Below, in pieces: positions 27,643 to 37,644 of a stretch of 64,000 bases of DNA; positions within the stretch are counted from its first letter, which is position 1; each line of letters opens with the position of its first letter. This stretch comes from Nocardioides sp. W7 (lineage in GTDB: Bacteria; Actinomycetota; Actinomycetes; Propionibacteriales; Nocardioidaceae), in NCBI RefSeq assembly GCF_022919075.1, contig NZ_CP095078.1, positions 3,844,001 through 3,908,000 on the forward strand. The letters are read 5' to 3'. Below the pieces are notes generated by a model, which made no database searches, was not told the origin of the DNA, and saw only the letters and a list, made by a program, of their open reading frames with translations. A program made the position numbers and the translations under genes.

Positions 27643-27672
27643 CCGCGTGATCGCATGGGTTTCCGCTGCTGA

Positions 27673-28368
27673 TCACATGTCGCGGTAGCGCTTGGCCTTC
27701 CCGAGCTGCTCGACCAGGAACGCCTCGTCGACGCGGCGGTGCGTCTGCGGCGGCCAGGTGCCGGGCGGGTCGGCGCTGTAGAGCTGGGCGTACGCCGGCA
27801 GGTCGCGCTGGAAGCGCCAGCCCTCGCTGAGCGGGCCGGCGTCGTACGTGTCGTAGCCGAGGCTGTCGAGGAGCTCTCGCACGCGGGCCTTGGCGCCGGC
27901 GTCGTCGCCGGCGATCGCGAGCACACTCCGCTCGGGGTCGCCCGAGGGACGGGCCAGCTCGGCGAGCGCGCCGTAGTTGATGTTGTTGAACGCCTTGACG
28001 ACGAAGGACTCCGGCAGGTACGCCTGGACGAGCTCGGCGGTGGTGGTCGACTCGTCGTCGAGCTCGGCGATCTGCCCGTCGCGCTGTGGGTAGTAGTTGC
28101 CGGTGTCGATGACGATCTTCCCGCGCAGCGGCTCGACCGGGACGGTCAGGTAGGCCTTCAGCGGGATCGTCACCACGACGATCTCCCCCGCCTCGGCGGC
28201 TTCCTCCGTGGTCGCCGCCCGGGCGCGCGGGCCGAGCTCGTCGACGAGGTCCTGCAGGGTCTCGGGGCCACGACTGTTGCTCAGTACGACGTCGTGTCCG
28301 GCGGCTACGGCCAGCCTGGCCACGGCGCTGCCGATGTTGCCGCTTCCGATCAGTCCGATGGTGGTCAT
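27673..28368 (-). CDS. NADPH-dependent F420 reductase-like NAD(P)-binding protein
   Basis: 231 residues. The N-terminal Rossmann motif IGLIGSGNIGSAVARLAVAAG and VLSNSRGPETL fit NADP binding; VVVTIPLKAYLTVP and VVKAFNNINYGALAEL are signature stretches of the F420H2:NADP+ oxidoreductase-like family (Pfam F420_oxidored). Members move hydride between NADPH and F420 or act on other substrates, and which applies here is not clear. It starts with ATG 13 bp from a strong hairpin. Confidence 0.8.
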   Translation of the reverse strand: MTTIGLIGSGNIGSAVARLAVAAGHDVVLSNSRGPETLQDLVDELGPRARAATTEEAAEAGEIVVVTIPLKAYLTVPVEPLRGKIVIDTGNYYPQRDGQIAELDDESTTTAELVQAYLPESFVVKAFNNINYGALAELARPSGDPERSVLAIAGDDAGAKARVRELLDSLGYDTYDAGPLSEGWRFQRDLPAYAQLYSADPPGTWPPQTHRRVDEAFLVEQLGKAKRYRDM

Positions 28369-28380
28369 GCTCGGCTCAAC

Positions 28381-28418
28381 CGAGAGGCCGGCCCGGGTGT
28401 TCCCAGGCCGGCCTCTCG
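28381..28418 (-). terminator. Strong hairpin downstream of glnA
   Basis: A perfect 13-bp stem, CGAGAGGCCGGCC at 28381-28393 and its complement at 28406-28418, with a 12-base loop. It sits about 100 bp beyond the glnA stop and just before the next gene. No T-run follows, which is usual for actinobacterial terminators. Confidence 0.65.
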
Positions 28419-28440
28419 GATCAGGGGGTGTCGAGGCTCA

Positions 28441-28508
28441 GGACTTCGTCCTTCGCACCTCAACCAGCGTCGGGTCGGGACTTCGTCCTTCGCACCTCAA
28501 CCAGCGTC
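28441..28508. repeat. Two direct copies of a 31-bp intergenic repeat
   Basis: GGACTTCGTCCTTCGCACCT and the next 11 bases occur at 28441-28471 and again at 28478-28508, a 37-base period. On the other strand this reads GCTGGTTGAGGTGCGAAGGA, a form common in actinobacterial intergenic repeats. It lies between the glnA stop and its hairpin. Confidence 0.75.
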
Positions 28509-28515
28509 AGGCAGG

Positions 28516-30693
<2,178 letters not shown>

Positions 30694-31043
30694 GGGCACT
30701 CATCCCTCGTTGCGCGAGCCACTTTTTCTCCGCGGCTGGTAGAGCCGAGACCTGCCGCAACCTAGCCAGGGAAACGCACTCAATGAATCCAACATGTTTC
30801 GGGGAGGTGAAATGCGGCTGTGACGACTCTCTCGGACGCGCAGTTCCCTTGCGGAGGGTTGCGGGCATTGCGTCAACGCAGCTGTCGGGCCCGGTTCATC
30901 GGCTATGGCGACCTCTGACCCCCACTCTCGTCACCGGCCTCCTCCCTTTGGGGCATGTACGCCGGGGCCGAGGTGGGCGACGATGGGGGATCAGTGGCCG
31001 GGTCCCCGCCATCTTGCGCGTTCGAAAGCAGCGAGGGTCCGTC
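30694..31043. promoter_or_regulatory. Divergent intergenic region between glnA and the STAS gene
   Basis: 350 bases with no convincing gene. GAAAC at 30771-30775 and GTTTC at 30796-30800 form an inverted pair about 80-107 bp upstream of the glnA start. GAAAC is part of the GlnR-type nitrogen box, but the GTnAC halves of that consensus are not evident, so the link is tentative. The STAS gene has GCGAGGG at a good distance from its ATG. Confidence 0.3.
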
Positions 31044-31490
31044 ATGACGAGTCAGCGAACCACCCCCCGGGGTCCGCCCGTGCCCGACCGCATCGGACGA
31101 CGCAGGCTCAGCGCGGCGCCGCCCCTGGCCGGCGAGCCGTCCGTGTCCGTGCGTGCACACCGGTCCGGCGCGTGGACGATCGTCCAGGTCGAGGGCGAGA
31201 TGGACGTCCAAGCGGGTCCGCTCGTCGGTGACCTGCTCGGCAGGGAGACCGGCCGCGTGGCGTTCGACCTGCACGGGGTGACGTTCCTGGATGCATACGG
31301 GCTCGGCATCATGGTCGACCGGCAGCGCAGGGCGGGCGAGACGGACAGGCGCGTGCGACTGGTCGCTCCGTCGGTCGCGGTCCGCAGGATCCTGGACCTC
31401 ACCCGCACCCACCACCTGTTCCTCACTGCCGACACGGTGGACCTGGCGATCTCCCAGCCGCTCGGCGCGGACCCCGAGCAGGGCCTATGA
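31044..31490 (+). CDS. STAS domain protein, anti-sigma factor antagonist-like
   Basis: 148 residues. A disordered basic leader of about 32 residues is followed by a STAS domain: SGAWTIVQVEGEMDVQAGPLVG, then VAFDLHGVTFLDAYGLGIMV. The usual phosphorylatable position (D-S/T-x-G in SpoIIAA/RsbV) reads LDAYGLG, so the serine is replaced by alanine; it may be locked unphosphorylated or not switched this way. It is the first gene of a cluster with two GAF-ANTAR proteins, and a HATPase follows on the other strand. Confidence 0.8.
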   Translation: MTSQRTTPRGPPVPDRIGRRRLSAAPPLAGEPSVSVRAHRSGAWTIVQVEGEMDVQAGPLVGDLLGRETGRVAFDLHGVTFLDAYGLGIMVDRQRRAGETDRRVRLVAPSVAVRRILDLTRTHHLFLTADTVDLAISQPLGADPEQGL

Positions 31491-31518
31491 CCCGCTGCTG
31501 CCGCCGGTGAGCAGATCC

Positions 31519-32226
31519 ATGTTCGCGCACGTGCAGGGACTGGTCGCGGAAGAGCCGCCACTGGCCGACGACAGTCCGGCCTCGGTCGGTCAGCTTCAGC
31601 GGTTGTGTCGCGCGGCCGCTCGTACCCTGCCGGCAACCGGCGTCGGCATCAGCGTGATCGTGGATGCCGAGACCCCGGTGACGGTCGCCGTGTCCGGTCC
31701 GAGGACCCTGGGGATCGAGGCGCTGCAGTTCGCCCTGGGCGAGGGGCCGTGCCTCGACGCGCACGCGACCCAGCGCCCGGTCATCATGGCCGACCTGCTG
31801 GCCTCGGGTCGTGCTCGGTGGCCGGGCTACGCGGTTGCGGCCCACGAGTACGGCATCCGGGCCCTGTTCGCCTTCCCCCTGCAGGTCGGCGCCGCCCGGC
31901 TCGGTGCGATGGACGTCTACCGGGAGGAGGTGGGTGACCTGTCGGGACCGGTGCTCGCCCAGGCCCTCACCTTCGCCGAGGTGGCGACCATGAGCCTGCT
32001 CGACTCCCAGCGAGGTTCGCGGGAGCCGAGCGTGGTCGTGCGCGACGCCCTCGACGACCGCTACGAGGTGTTCCAGGCGCAGGGCATGGTGATGGTCCAG
32101 CTCGGGATCCCCCTGGCCGAGGCGATGGCCCGGATGAGGGGCCGAGCTTTTGCCCAGAATCAACGGCTGAGCGACCTCGCGAACGACGTCGTGGCCGGTA
32201 GGCTGGTCTTCGAGCCAGACGAATGA
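31519..32226 (+). CDS. GAF and ANTAR domain-containing antiterminator-type regulator
   Basis: About 235 residues from ATG at 31519; GGTGAG lies 8 bases upstream, and GTG at 31507 is the alternative. The GAF domain spans about residues 20-155 (LGEGPCLDAHATQRPVIMAD; GIRALFAFPLQVGAARLGAM). The C-terminal ANTAR domain reads FQAQGMVMVQLGIPLAEAMA, then ARMRGRAFAQNQRLSDLAND. ANTAR domains bind paired RNA hairpins and prevent termination; the ligand of the GAF part is unknown. It lies 28 bp after the STAS gene. Confidence 0.88.
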   Translation: MFAHVQGLVAEEPPLADDSPASVGQLQRLCRAAARTLPATGVGISVIVDAETPVTVAVSGPRTLGIEALQFALGEGPCLDAHATQRPVIMADLLASGRARWPGYAVAAHEYGIRALFAFPLQVGAARLGAMDVYREEVGDLSGPVLAQALTFAEVATMSLLDSQRGSREPSVVVRDALDDRYEVFQAQGMVMVQLGIPLAEAMARMRGRAFAQNQRLSDLANDVVAGRLVFEPDE

Positions 32227-32279
32227 GGTTGCGAGCACGAGAAGCCGAGCCCGACCGAGTTCGTGAAGGAAGTCCCGCC

Positions 32280-33017
32280 ATGACGATGGTTCCAGCCGAG
32301 AGGCTCGCCGAGGTGTTGGTCGAGGTCGCCGACACCCTCGTCGACGAGTTCGACCTGATCGAGTTCCTCAAGAAGGTCGCCGAGCACACGACCGAGATCG
32401 CGCAGGCCCAGGGCGCCGGCATCCTGCTCGCCGACCATCACGGCCGGCTCCAGCTGATGGCCGCCTCCGACGAGCGCGCCAGGACCCTGGAGCTGTTCCA
32501 GCTCCAGGCCGACGAGGGCCCGTGCCAGGATTGCTTCCGCCTGGGGAAGCCGGTGATCGACGCCGACCTCGCCGCAGCTCGACATCTGTGGCCACACTTC
32601 GCCCCCCGCGCCGTGGCCGCCGGGTTCCGCTCGGTCCATGCCTTTCCGCTGAGGCTGCGGCAGACGGTGATCGGCGCCCTGAACCTCTTCGGGACCGAGA
32701 TCGGGCACATGACGCCGGCCGACGTGCGGGTCGTCCAGGCCCTCGCCGACATCGCCACCATCGGGATCCTCCAAGAACGGGCCATCCACCGCGGCGAGGT
32801 GCTCACCGAACAGCTGCAGGTCGCCCTGAACAGCCGCATCGTCGTCGAGCAGGCGAAGGGGGTGCTCGCACAGCTCCACGGCATCAGCGTCGACGATGCG
32901 TTCGACATGCTGCGCGGGTACGCCCGCACTCACCAGCAGCTGTTGGGCAAGGTCGCGCGGGCGATCACCGAGGACCCGACCAGCCTGCCGGACCTCACCA
33001 CCCCCCGCCCTGCCTGA
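32280..33017 (+). CDS. GAF and ANTAR domain-containing antiterminator-type regulator (second copy)
   Basis: 245 residues from ATG at 32280 with GAAGGAAG upstream. The GAF domain contains AQGAGILLADHHGRLQLMAA, QADEGPCQDCFRLGKPVID and VHAFPLRLRQTVIGALNLF. The ANTAR domain at the C-terminus reads LNSRIVVEQAKGVLAQLHGI, then SVDDAFDMLRGYARTHQQLL, the canonical form. It differs in GAF sequence from the neighbour, so the pair probably senses different signals. Confidence 0.92.
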   Translation: MTMVPAERLAEVLVEVADTLVDEFDLIEFLKKVAEHTTEIAQAQGAGILLADHHGRLQLMAASDERARTLELFQLQADEGPCQDCFRLGKPVIDADLAAARHLWPHFAPRAVAAGFRSVHAFPLRLRQTVIGALNLFGTEIGHMTPADVRVVQALADIATIGILQERAIHRGEVLTEQLQVALNSRIVVEQAKGVLAQLHGISVDDAFDMLRGYARTHQQLLGKVARAITEDPTSLPDLTTPRPA

Positions 33018-33041
33018 CCGGCCGGCGGGTGCGCACGGGCC

Positions 33042-33458
33042 TCAGACCTGCAGGGCGGGCGGGACGACCGGCACCGCGTCGAACGCGGCCCACACGGACT
33101 TCCCGTCCGACCCGCGCTCGATGACGCCCCAGTCCCGGCTGACGGCCTGGACGACCGTGATCCCCCGCCCACTCGTGTCCGACGCGAGCGAGACGCCCGG
33201 GTTCGGGCCGTGTTGTGACCCGTCCAGGACCTCCAGGAAGACCGTGTCCTCGAAGGCGCTCACAATCACCGTGAAGCGCGTCCCTGCGTGCACCAGGGCG
33301 TTCGTGGCGAGCTCGCTCACCGCCAGCTCGACGTCGTCGACGACGTGGCCCAGCTCGTGGTTGCGCAGGACGTCCGTGACGAACGCGCGGGCGCGAGCGG
33401 CACTGCTCGCCTCAGCGGGGAGCTCAGTCTCGTGGGACCAGGGTCCGAGCACGCTCAT
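33042..33458 (-). CDS. ATP-binding HATPase domain protein (RsbW/SpoIIAB-like anti-sigma kinase)
   Basis: About 138 residues from ATG at 33458. The Bergerat ATP-binding pocket is visible: N-box VELAVSELATNALVHAGT, G1 FLEVLDGSQHGPNP and G2 TSGRGITVVQAVSRDWGV. Such short HATPase_c_2 proteins phosphorylate STAS antagonists or bind sigma factors. It converges on the STAS/GAF-ANTAR cluster, 24 bp from the second copy. No sigma factor gene is nearby. The upstream site is weak and a longer start at 33536 is possible. Confidence 0.82.
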   Translation of the reverse strand: MSVLGPWSHETELPAEASSAARARAFVTDVLRNHELGHVVDDVELAVSELATNALVHAGTRFTVIVSAFEDTVFLEVLDGSQHGPNPGVSLASDTSGRGITVVQAVSRDWGVIERGSDGKSVWAAFDAVPVVPPALQV

Positions 33459-33557
33459 CCGTTCGCCGTCGTCAGGCGCTGGCGCTACGGCCAACGTCAG
33501 TGCGGGGTCTAGGCATGACCGGCCGTATCCGCACACACTAACTCCGCGCCACTCAGA

Positions 33558-34031
33558 TCACACGGCCTGGCTGGGAGGAACCTGGCCCGCCAGGAAGCGG
33601 TACGTGCGCCAGCTGTTCGGAAGGTGCCCGGCGGCCAGCACCACGGTCGCGACCGCCAGCCAGGGCGAGCCGGACCAGAGCGCTCCGCAGGCGAAGGCAG
33701 CCACCGGCAGCACCGCCATCGGCACGGGCAGGCCCCAGACGGGCTCGAAGAGGCTCAGCACGTGTCGACCTGTGACCAGGTAGCGCAGCCACAGGGCGAC
33801 GTACGCCACCACCAGCAGCAACGCCGCCCCACCCCAGACCGCGGCACCCCGGTCCTCGCCCCACAGCACCGACGCCCCCAGGCAGCCGACCTGACCGAGC
33901 CTCTCGAGCACGACCGACGGGCCCGCGGAGGTCAGCGCCGTCAGCCCTTCGCGGGGCGGGAAGAGCACGAGGAGGGCGTTCGGGACCAGGATGGCCGCCG
34001 CGAGGGCCAGGCCGGTCCAGGAGAAGGTCAT
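33558..34031 (-). CDS. Uncharacterised four-helix membrane protein
   Basis: 157 residues from ATG at 34031 (MTFSWTGLALAAAILVPNAL). Four or five hydrophobic stretches include LLLVVAYVALWLRYL, VPMAVLPVAAFACGALW and AVATVVLAAGHLPN. I recognise no family. The longer reading frame adds a hydrophilic leader that lacks a better start. Confidence 0.6.
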   Translation of the reverse strand: MTFSWTGLALAAAILVPNALLVLFPPREGLTALTSAGPSVVLERLGQVGCLGASVLWGEDRGAAVWGGAALLLVVAYVALWLRYLVTGRHVLSLFEPVWGLPVPMAVLPVAAFACGALWSGSPWLAVATVVLAAGHLPNSWRTYRFLAGQVPPSQAV

Positions 34032-34192
34032 GCGACGATCCAACCGGGACCGCGGCCCGGCCGCAGTTTGATCGCCGACCGACCCCCTCGTCTCGAACGC
34101 GCTGCGTGAGTCGCGCCCTTGCTCGTCGGGGGCCGTCGGCACCACTAAGTGACCTCTTTAGGAGGACCGCAAACCTTCGGAGGAAGAGGTCG

Positions 34193-34330
34193 TCAGTCGA
34201 GGCGGAGCAGCGCGCCGAGGAAGGTGATCACCGGGATGGACCAGATGAGGACCACAGCGAAGAGGTCGGAGTCGCACGAGACTCCGCGCTGGCGGGGGTC
34301 GGCGCGGTGCTCGGGCGTGGAGGTTCTCAT
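34193..34330 (-). CDS. Possible small single-helix membrane protein
   Basis: 45 residues: a charged leader, MRTSTPEHRADPRQRG, then one helix, LFAVVLIWSIPVITFLGALL. There is no clear ribosome site. It is kept because the helix is well formed and the surrounding DNA is otherwise empty. It lies upstream of the membrane gene at 34031 on the same strand. Confidence 0.35.
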   Translation of the reverse strand: MRTSTPEHRADPRQRGVSCDSDLFAVVLIWSIPVITFLGALLRLD

Positions 34331-34401
34331 GGCGGTTGCCGCTCTGGAGTGGTCCTTCGGACGGTTTGTCGATTCATCGGCCCTCGGCGCGACGCGCCCG
34401 G

Positions 34402-34815
34402 TCACCGATGTGTCGGAGTGCGGCTCCGACCGCGGAACTGGCTCGTGAGCGCCCAGATGAGCAGCAGGTTGAACGCGAGCAGGGTCAGCGCCCACCCCGG
34501 GTAGTAGGGCACGAACAGGAAGTTGGCCAGGGCGGCGAGGACGGCGATGACGATCCCGCCGAGCTGCGCCCAGCCCTGCTGCGCGAGGATGCCCATCCCC
34601 ACGACCACCCCGACAGCGCCGAGGACGAGGTGGATCCATCCCCAGGTCGTGAGGTCTGCGGCGAACATGTAGTCGGCCGGCTCGAAGTACACGTCGTCCT
34701 TCGCAAGCGCGGCAATCCCTTGGAGCACCTGCATGCTCGCGAGTGTGGCGAGCATGATGCCCGCAAAGGCGCTGAGCCCCCAGGCGAACCCGGTGTCCTC
34801 CGCGCCGACGTACAT
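34402..34815 (-). CDS. DUF7144-type membrane protein (copy 1)
   Basis: 137 residues from ATG at 34815, chosen because GGGGGAG lies 5 bases upstream; the open frame reaches a TTG further out. Four membrane helices surround the motif TTWGWIHLVLGAVGVVVGMG and the end FLFVPYYPGWALTLLAFNLL. Two paralogues occur at 40167 and 52156, with TVWGWIHIAIG and TSWGWIHLLIG. The family has no known function and is often near stress genes in actinobacteria. Confidence 0.82.
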   Translation of the reverse strand: MYVGAEDTGFAWGLSAFAGIMLATLASMQVLQGIAALAKDDVYFEPADYMFAADLTTWGWIHLVLGAVGVVVGMGILAQQGWAQLGGIVIAVLAALANFLFVPYYPGWALTLLAFNLLLIWALTSQFRGRSRTPTHR

Positions 34816-34900
34816 GGGGTCTCCCCCACTGGGACCTGTCGTGCTCAAGGGTCGACCTCTCCGGGTACGGCCAGCGCCGTCCCTGCAGCTGGGGCGCGGG

Positions 34901-35398
34901 TCATTCCGCGCCGAACGTCGCGCGCAGCGCGGTCTCCTGCTCGTCGGTGAGATTGGTGAAGACCAGCTCGTCCGGCTCGTGACCGGCGAACGCGTCCCGC
35001 ACCTTGTCGAGGACCGCGTCCGAGGTCATCGCGAACAGTGCCGAGGTGCCGGGGGTGATCTGGTCGCGGATCTTGTTGATGAATCCGTCGTCGATGCCCA
35101 CGTCGACCAGGGAACCCGTCAGGGCACCCGTGGCGGCGCCGAGGGCGGCACCGAGGAGCGGGACGAAGAAGATCAGGCCGAAGAGCAGCCCCCAGAACGA
35201 TCCGCCCAGGGCGCCGGCGCCGGTCGTGGAGGCCAGCTGCTGGGTCTTCGGCTTCTTCTTCCCCGCCTCCCACGAGACCGTGGCCGCGTCCACCAGGGTG
35301 ACGAGGTTCTGCTCGCTGAGCCTCTGCAGGGTCTGGGACGCCTGCGCCGCGCCATCCGCTGTCTTGAACTTCCAGACCGTGAGCGTCGCCTGTGCCAT
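34901..35398 (-). CDS. DUF1269-type membrane-associated protein (copy 1)
   Basis: 165 residues. The N-terminus, MAQATLTVWKFKTADGAAQA, is followed by a glycine-rich hydrophobic hairpin, FWGLLFGLIFFVPLLGAALG, and by the C-terminal blocks GIDDGFINKIRDQITPGTSA and MTSDAVLDKVRDAF. Paralogues lie at 50647 and 55978. The family is linked to stress and envelope loci but has no assigned activity. It is divergent from the lipoprotein gene across a conserved palindrome. Confidence 0.85.
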   Translation of the reverse strand: MAQATLTVWKFKTADGAAQASQTLQRLSEQNLVTLVDAATVSWEAGKKKPKTQQLASTTGAGALGGSFWGLLFGLIFFVPLLGAALGAATGALTGSLVDVGIDDGFINKIRDQITPGTSALFAMTSDAVLDKVRDAFAGHEPDELVFTNLTDEQETALRATFGAE

Positions 35399-35576
35399 GG
35401 CCAGTCTCCTCGCTGGTCTCGTCGCGTCGACGCACCTCGCACGTCCGCGCCGAACTTGCCGTGCCCACGACCGTGCCACTCGGCCGGGACCACGGCACCA
35501 CCCTGTGCGGGTGGGAACGGCCAGCCGACGCAGCGGCGAGGGGTCGGTACGCCGCGTGGACCCGGTGACCCGCCGA

Positions 35577-35594
35577 CCACCCGGCCCGGGGTGG
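35577..35594. promoter_or_regulatory. Palindrome CCACCC-N6-GGGTGG
   Basis: A perfect inverted repeat in the divergent region between copy 1 of the DUF1269 gene (start 35398) and the lipoprotein gene (start 35670). It shares both half-sites, the 6-base spacing and the following GGTG with the site at 40084, and the half-sites with 44787. Proposed operator; the binding protein is unknown. Confidence 0.5.
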
Positions 35595-35669
35595 GGTGTC
35601 CCCCTGTTCCTCACCACACCATGGAGGTCTCGCGCCCCTCGTAGTCCGGCACGCCGGGAAGGAGTCGTC

Positions 35670-36317
35670 ATGGCACCCAGCTCAGGCGATACCGGGAGGA
35701 CCACCGCATCTCGGGCGGTCCGCATGCCCACGGATCGGCGTACGTCGCGGGCGAGGGTGCTCGATTCGGGACGCAGGCTCGCCGTCCTCGGCCTGCTTGC
35801 CGGACTGGTCGCCACCGGGGCCGGTTGCCAGGACTCCGACGACAGCTCAGCCGAGGCAACCGCCACCGAGTCCTGGGCGGCCGAGTTGTGCTCCAACGTG
35901 GGCGAGTGGACGACCACCATGGACGACGCTCGTACGGTCCTCTCCAACCCGAGCGACCTCAGCCTCGACGACCTCGAGAGCACGATCGATCAGGTCGCGG
36001 GCGCGACCGATGAGCTCGCCGCGGACCTGCGCGAGCTCGACGCGCCGGACACCGAGGCGGGCGATGAGGCTGCAGCGCGGTTGACGTCCTTGGCGCAGGA
36101 GCTCGAGAGCCAGGGCGAGACCGTCCAGGAGGCGACCAGCGACGAGCCCGAGACGGCAGAGGAGCGACTCACCTCGGTGTCCAGCGTCAGCGGGGCCGCG
36201 GCCGCGATGGCCGCAGAGGCCAAGTCGGCCGTTGCCGACCTCCGCGAGCTGGACGGGGCCCAGGAGCTCCAAGATGCCTTCGCGGACGCCGCGTCGTGCC
36301 AGGAGCTGGGCTCGTGA
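35670..36317 (+). CDS. Secreted or lipid-anchored helical protein
   Basis: 215 residues from ATG at 35670 (GGAAGGAG upstream). A long basic leader precedes a hydrophobic core, LAVLGLLAGLVATGAGC; the Cys could be lipidated although the box is not canonical. The mature part is acidic and helical, with heptad-like stretches (LSLDDLESTIDQVAGATDEL) and one late Cys. GTG at 35758 is an alternative that trims the leader. It is first of three overlapping genes. Confidence 0.65.
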   Translation: MAPSSGDTGRTTASRAVRMPTDRRTSRARVLDSGRRLAVLGLLAGLVATGAGCQDSDDSSAEATATESWAAELCSNVGEWTTTMDDARTVLSNPSDLSLDDLESTIDQVAGATDELAADLRELDAPDTEAGDEAAARLTSLAQELESQGETVQEATSDEPETAEERLTSVSSVSGAAAAMAAEAKSAVADLRELDGAQELQDAFADAASCQELGS

Positions 36318-37132
36318 CGCTCGGCACCTCGATGACGCACCTGCCGCGGTCACCCGTCACGGGTGGCGCACCGGGAGGCTCCGTTCCAGACGCGCTCATC
36401 GGTGCCGTCTCGACGCTCGCCGACGGGTTGAGGGACGCGGGACGCCTCGGAGTCCGCGTCGGCCGACCCGGTGCCCGGCTCCTCCTCGATCCACCCTTCC
36501 TGCCGGCGAGCAGGCGGCCGGTCCGGTTGGTCGAGGCGCTGGCCCGACGGGGACGGGTCGAGCGGGCCGCCGCCCGTCGGAGCCGAGACCGTCTGCTGGC
36601 TGCGGCGCTGCCGGGATTGGTCGAGTACCTCGCGGACCTCGTGCCGTTCACCGATCTCGTCCGGCGGGCGCTCGACCTGGACGCGCTGGTGGCGGGCGTC
36701 GACCTCGACACCGTGGTGGCCAAGGTCGACCTCGACGCCGTGGTGGCCAAGGTCGACCTCGACGCCGTGGTGGCCAAGGTCGACCTCGACGCCGTCGCGG
36801 CACGCATCGACATCGACGCGATCCTGCAGCGGATCGACCTCACCCACGTCGTGACCGAGCAGGCCGATCTCGACGCCATCGCACGCACCATCGACCTCGA
36901 CGCCGTCATCGCGCGAGTCGACCTGGCTGCCCTGGCCAACGAGGTGATCGCCGCCATCGATCTCCCGGAGATCATCCGCGAGTCCAGCGGATCCCTCGCC
37001 TCCGAGACGGTTCGGAGCGTACGGATGCAGAGCATCGACGCCGACCGAGCCGTGCAACGGGTGATCGACCGACTCAGACGCCATCGCCATCTGGAGTCCG
37101 GTGACGGACTGCCAGGAGGCGCGGCGACGTGA
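36314..37132 (+). CDS. Protein with tandem 10-residue DLDAVVAKV repeats
   Basis: 272 residues from GTG at 36314, overlapping the previous stop (GTGA). Residues about 115-220 are a run of ten-residue units of the form (V/I)DLD(A/T)V(V/I)A(K/R)V. At DNA level four units, 36698-36817, repeat with a 30-base period, the middle ones nearly identical. A basic, helical N-terminal third precedes it. The pattern suggests an elongated solenoid or a helical surface. I do not recognise the family. It overlaps the RDD gene by 4 bases. Confidence 0.7.
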   Translation: MTLGTSMTHLPRSPVTGGAPGGSVPDALIGAVSTLADGLRDAGRLGVRVGRPGARLLLDPPFLPASRRPVRLVEALARRGRVERAAARRSRDRLLAAALPGLVEYLADLVPFTDLVRRALDLDALVAGVDLDTVVAKVDLDAVVAKVDLDAVVAKVDLDAVAARIDIDAILQRIDLTHVVTEQADLDAIARTIDLDAVIARVDLAALANEVIAAIDLPEIIRESSGSLASETVRSVRMQSIDADRAVQRVIDRLRRHRHLESGDGLPGGAAT

Positions 37133-37617
37133 GCGGCGAACGCTCCGAGGAGCACGCCGTGGTGATCCCCGCCGAGGCGCGCACGCACCAGGGCCAGGAC
37201 GCCGGGATCATCAGTCGCCTGATCGCGGCACTGCTCGACCTCGCCACGGTGATCTGCGGGCTGGTGGCGGCGTACCTCAGCTGGAGCGCGACGCTCTTTC
37301 TCCTCGACACGAGGACCTTCAGATTTCCCCAACCGTCCGCGGCACTCCTCTTCGGCGCCTACTTCGTCGTCGCCACGTGCTTCCTGGCCGCCCCGTGGCG
37401 GGTCAACGGGCGCTCGTACGGTCAGCACGTCATGGGGCTGCGGGTGACGACGCGGCACGGAGACCTGCTCTCGCTGCCCCGAGCACTCCTGCGCGCCGTG
37501 CTCTGCGTCTACTTCCCTATAGGCCTGTTGTGGGTGGTCGTCAGCCGGCGTCACGCGGCAGTCCACGACCTGCTGCTGTCGACGGTCGTCCGCTACGACT
37601 GGACGACCTGGAGATGA
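37129..37617 (+). CDS. RDD family membrane protein
   Basis: 162 residues from GTG at 37129. It has IISRLIAALLDLATVICGLV, the family motif around the first helix in which the usual arginine and aspartates sit, GQHVMGLRVTTRHGDLL, and a terminal SRRHAAVHDLLLSTVVRYD. Three membrane helices. RDD proteins are membrane proteins of mostly unknown role; some are proposed ion exchangers. It is last in the three-gene overlap cluster. Confidence 0.85.
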   Translation: MSGERSEEHAVVIPAEARTHQGQDAGIISRLIAALLDLATVICGLVAAYLSWSATLFLLDTRTFRFPQPSAALLFGAYFVVATCFLAAPWRVNGRSYGQHVMGLRVTTRHGDLLSLPRALLRAVLCVYFPIGLLWVVVSRRHAAVHDLLLSTVVRYDWTTWR

Positions 37618-37644
37618 GCGTGGCCGGCGAGCCGACCCACCCCG

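Noticed and set aside
27587..27672. T-box leader for thrS
   Set aside because: The space before thrS is short and holds only a terminator-like hairpin; no T-box sequence was seen.
34832..34860. DosR-type hypoxia box near GGGACCTGTCG
   Set aside because: Only one half resembles GGGACTWWNGTCCC; no second half follows.
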